Assembly: GCA_014762585.1 (NCBI GenBank)
Contig: JABURN010000118.1
Coordinates: 1-6,750 of the forward strand
DNA length: 6,750 nt
Source of the DNA: Methylophaga sp.
GTDB lineage: Bacteria > Pseudomonadota > Gammaproteobacteria > Nitrosococcales > Methylophagaceae
Direction: 5' to 3'
This document shows, piece by piece, positions 5,763 through 6,750 of this stretch. Both the position numbers and the translations under genes were made by a program. The notes under the pieces were generated by a model. It was not told the origin of the DNA and did not search any database. It saw only the letters and a list, made by a program, of their open reading frames with translations. How positions within the stretch are numbered: position 1 is the first letter of the stretch; each line of letters starts with the position of its first letter.

Positions 5763-6515
5763 ATGGCTAAAACTACAATGCGCCAAATGCTTGAAGCAGG
5801 CGTACATTTCGGTCACCAGACCCGCTACTGGAATCCAAAAATGGGTCCTTTCATTTTTGGTAAGCGTAACAACATTCATATCATCAACCTGGAACAAAGC
5901 CTGTCAATGTTCAACGATGCGTTGAACTACGTCAGCAAACTGGCTTCCAAAAAAGGCAAAATCCTGTTCGTAGGTACCAAACGTGCCGCTCAGGATGCTA
6001 TCCGTGAAGACGCAGAACGCGCCGGTATGCCTTTCGTTAACCGTCGCTGGTTGGGCGGTATGCTGACCAACTTCCAGACCGTTCGTGCATCAATCAAACG
6101 TCTGGACAACATCCAGGAAATGATCGAGTCAGGCAGAACTGAAGGTCTGAAAAAGAAAGAAGTGCTGGATCTGACCCGCGAGCAGGAAAAACTGGAAAAA
6201 AGCATCGGCGGTATCCGCAAAATGGGCGGCCTGCCTGACGCGATGTTTGTTATCGACGTTGAACACGAAAGTATCGCAATCAAAGAAGCCAAGAAACTCG
6301 GCATTCCTGTGATTGCTGTGGTCGATAGCAACAGTGATCCTGACGGTATCGACTATGTCATTCCAGGTAACGATGACTCCATGCGTGCGATTCGCCTCTA
6401 CACTGCGAACATCGCTGACGCAATCCTGGAGGGACGCGCCTCTGTAACCACTGCAGATGCGAACGAAGAATTTGTAGAAGTTGCTGAAGAAAGTGCTGAA
6501 AAAGCAGCCGAGTAA
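5763..6515 (+). CDS. rpsB: 30S ribosomal protein S2
   Basis: Structural protein of the small ribosomal subunit, bound late in assembly between head and body. It is needed, with S1, for mRNA binding. The 250 residues match the family (E. coli 241). The N-terminal signature [20 protein letters not shown] (6-25) is nearly identical to E. coli S2. The coiled-coil protrusion spans about 105-150. The second signature [19 protein letters not shown] lies at 158-176, followed by [19 protein letters not shown]. The tail from about 228 is acidic and alanine-rich ([16 protein letters not shown]), as is common. The frame is clean, and its codon use is even and high-expression in style, unlike the damaged tsf start that follows. 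It is transcribed from the leader region upstream and probably continues into tsf, with expression controlled by S2 itself. Confidence 0.98.
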   Translation: MAKTTMRQMLEAGVHFGHQTRYWNPKMGPFIFGKRNNIHIINLEQSLSMFNDALNYVSKLASKKGKILFVGTKRAAQDAIREDAERAGMPFVNRRWLGGMLTNFQTVRASIKRLDNIQEMIESGRTEGLKKKEVLDLTREQEKLEKSIGGIRKMGGLPDAMFVIDVEHESIAIKEAKKLGIPVIAVVDSNSDPDGIDYVIPGNDDSMRAIRLYTANIADAILEGRASVTTADANEEFVEVAEESAEKAAE

Positions 6516-6521
6516 TTTCTA

Positions 6522-6559
6522 CTGAGAAACTCAGCAGGCTCGCCCGTATGGGCGGGCCT
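6522..6559 (+). terminator. rpsB-tsf intergenic hairpins, possible attenuator
   Basis: Two hairpins lie in the 108-base gap between rpsB and tsf. A small one is CTGAG-AAA-CTCAG (6522-6534). The strong GC-rich one pairs AGGCTCGCCC (6536-6545) with GGGCGGGCCT (6550-6559), ten pairs with one G-U, around the loop GTAT. No T tract follows, so full termination is unlikely. More plausible roles are partial attenuation, transcript stabilisation or a processing site that sets the S2 to EF-Ts ratio. Confidence 0.55.
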
Positions 6560-6623
6560 GTGTTGTATGTGTGGTCTGAATGACCGGGCCAGCACACACT
6601 GAATTGATTTAAGGGTGATAACA

Positions 6624-6750
6624 ATGGCAATCACAGCCGCTGAATCAATAGAACTGCGTAAGCGCACCGGATCAGGCATGATAGTGGGGAACTCAGAATG
6701 GGTGTAGGCAAACGGCGCTATCGAACTGGCTCTCGCAGAAATTAGTACAG
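6624..6750 (+). CDS. tsf: 5' end of tsf (elongation factor Ts), partial, with a broken frame
   Basis: EF-Ts recycles EF-Tu by exchanging GDP for GTP. ATG 6624 follows a good ribosome binding site (AGGG 6612-6615). The first residues MAITAA, then ELRKRTGSGM, are clearly EF-Ts. After residue 19 the family's conserved MDCKKAL is replaced by IVGNSEW, and codon 28 is TAG (6705-6707). Beyond the stop, the same frame resumes as ANG-AIELA-LAEIST, which lines up without a gap with the family's EANGDIELAIENMRKS. The damage is thus by substitutions only, growing towards the right edge. An essential gene next to an intact rpsB is unlikely to be dead. Low-quality sequence at a contig or read end is my preferred reading, with a decayed duplicate as the alternative. 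Only about 42 codons lie in the window. Confidence 0.8.

Noticed and set aside
1..6750. CRISPR array, tRNA or rRNA genes, insertion sequence with terminal repeats
   Set aside because: No regularly spaced repeats, no tRNA-like cloverleaf, no rRNA sequence and no transposase other than the tyrosine recombinase were seen on either strand.

Overview
The window looks like a piece of a gammaproteobacterial chromosome. The right half carries the block glnD - map, divergent from rpsB - tsf, which is a typical gammaproteobacterial arrangement, and all the protein families fit. A moderate-GC marine or methylotroph-type gammaproteobacterium is possible, but this is only a guess and the genus cannot be fixed from the sequence.

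The left part (1-1755) is accessory in character. It starts with a tyrosine recombinase whose frame is open to the left edge and whose catalytic residues are all present. A compact Phd/RelE-type toxin-antitoxin pair (904-1427) follows, with its own sigma70-like promoter and a perfect 16-bp palindrome that is probably the autoregulatory operator. Next come about 330 bp without a convincing gene, carrying a fragment that resembles a widespread proteobacterial REP-type repeat. This looks like a mobile or formerly mobile segment lying against core genes.

The centre (1756-5477) holds a small exported helix-hairpin-helix protein of the ComEA type. A strong hairpin terminator (2038-2076) separates it from the convergent map-glnD pair. 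On the minus strand, map (type I methionine aminopeptidase) lies 13 bp upstream of glnD (PII uridylyltransferase/uridylyl-removing enzyme), so the two are probably cotranscribed.

The right end (5478-6750) has the map/rpsB divergent control region, with a candidate rpsB promoter that has a GC-rich discriminator and a structured 5' leader of the kind used for S2 autoregulation. Then comes an intact rpsB, an intergenic hairpin, and the first ~42 codons of tsf. The tsf frame is unusual. It aligns without gaps to EF-Ts at both ends, but it is full of substitutions at conserved positions and contains an in-frame TAG. Degraded sequence at a contig or read end is the most economical explanation.

I did not find a convincing new system. 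The observations most worth checking are the damaged tsf start, the palindromic operator of the toxin-antitoxin pair, the rpsB leader fold, and the integrase/toxin-antitoxin/REP-like junction.
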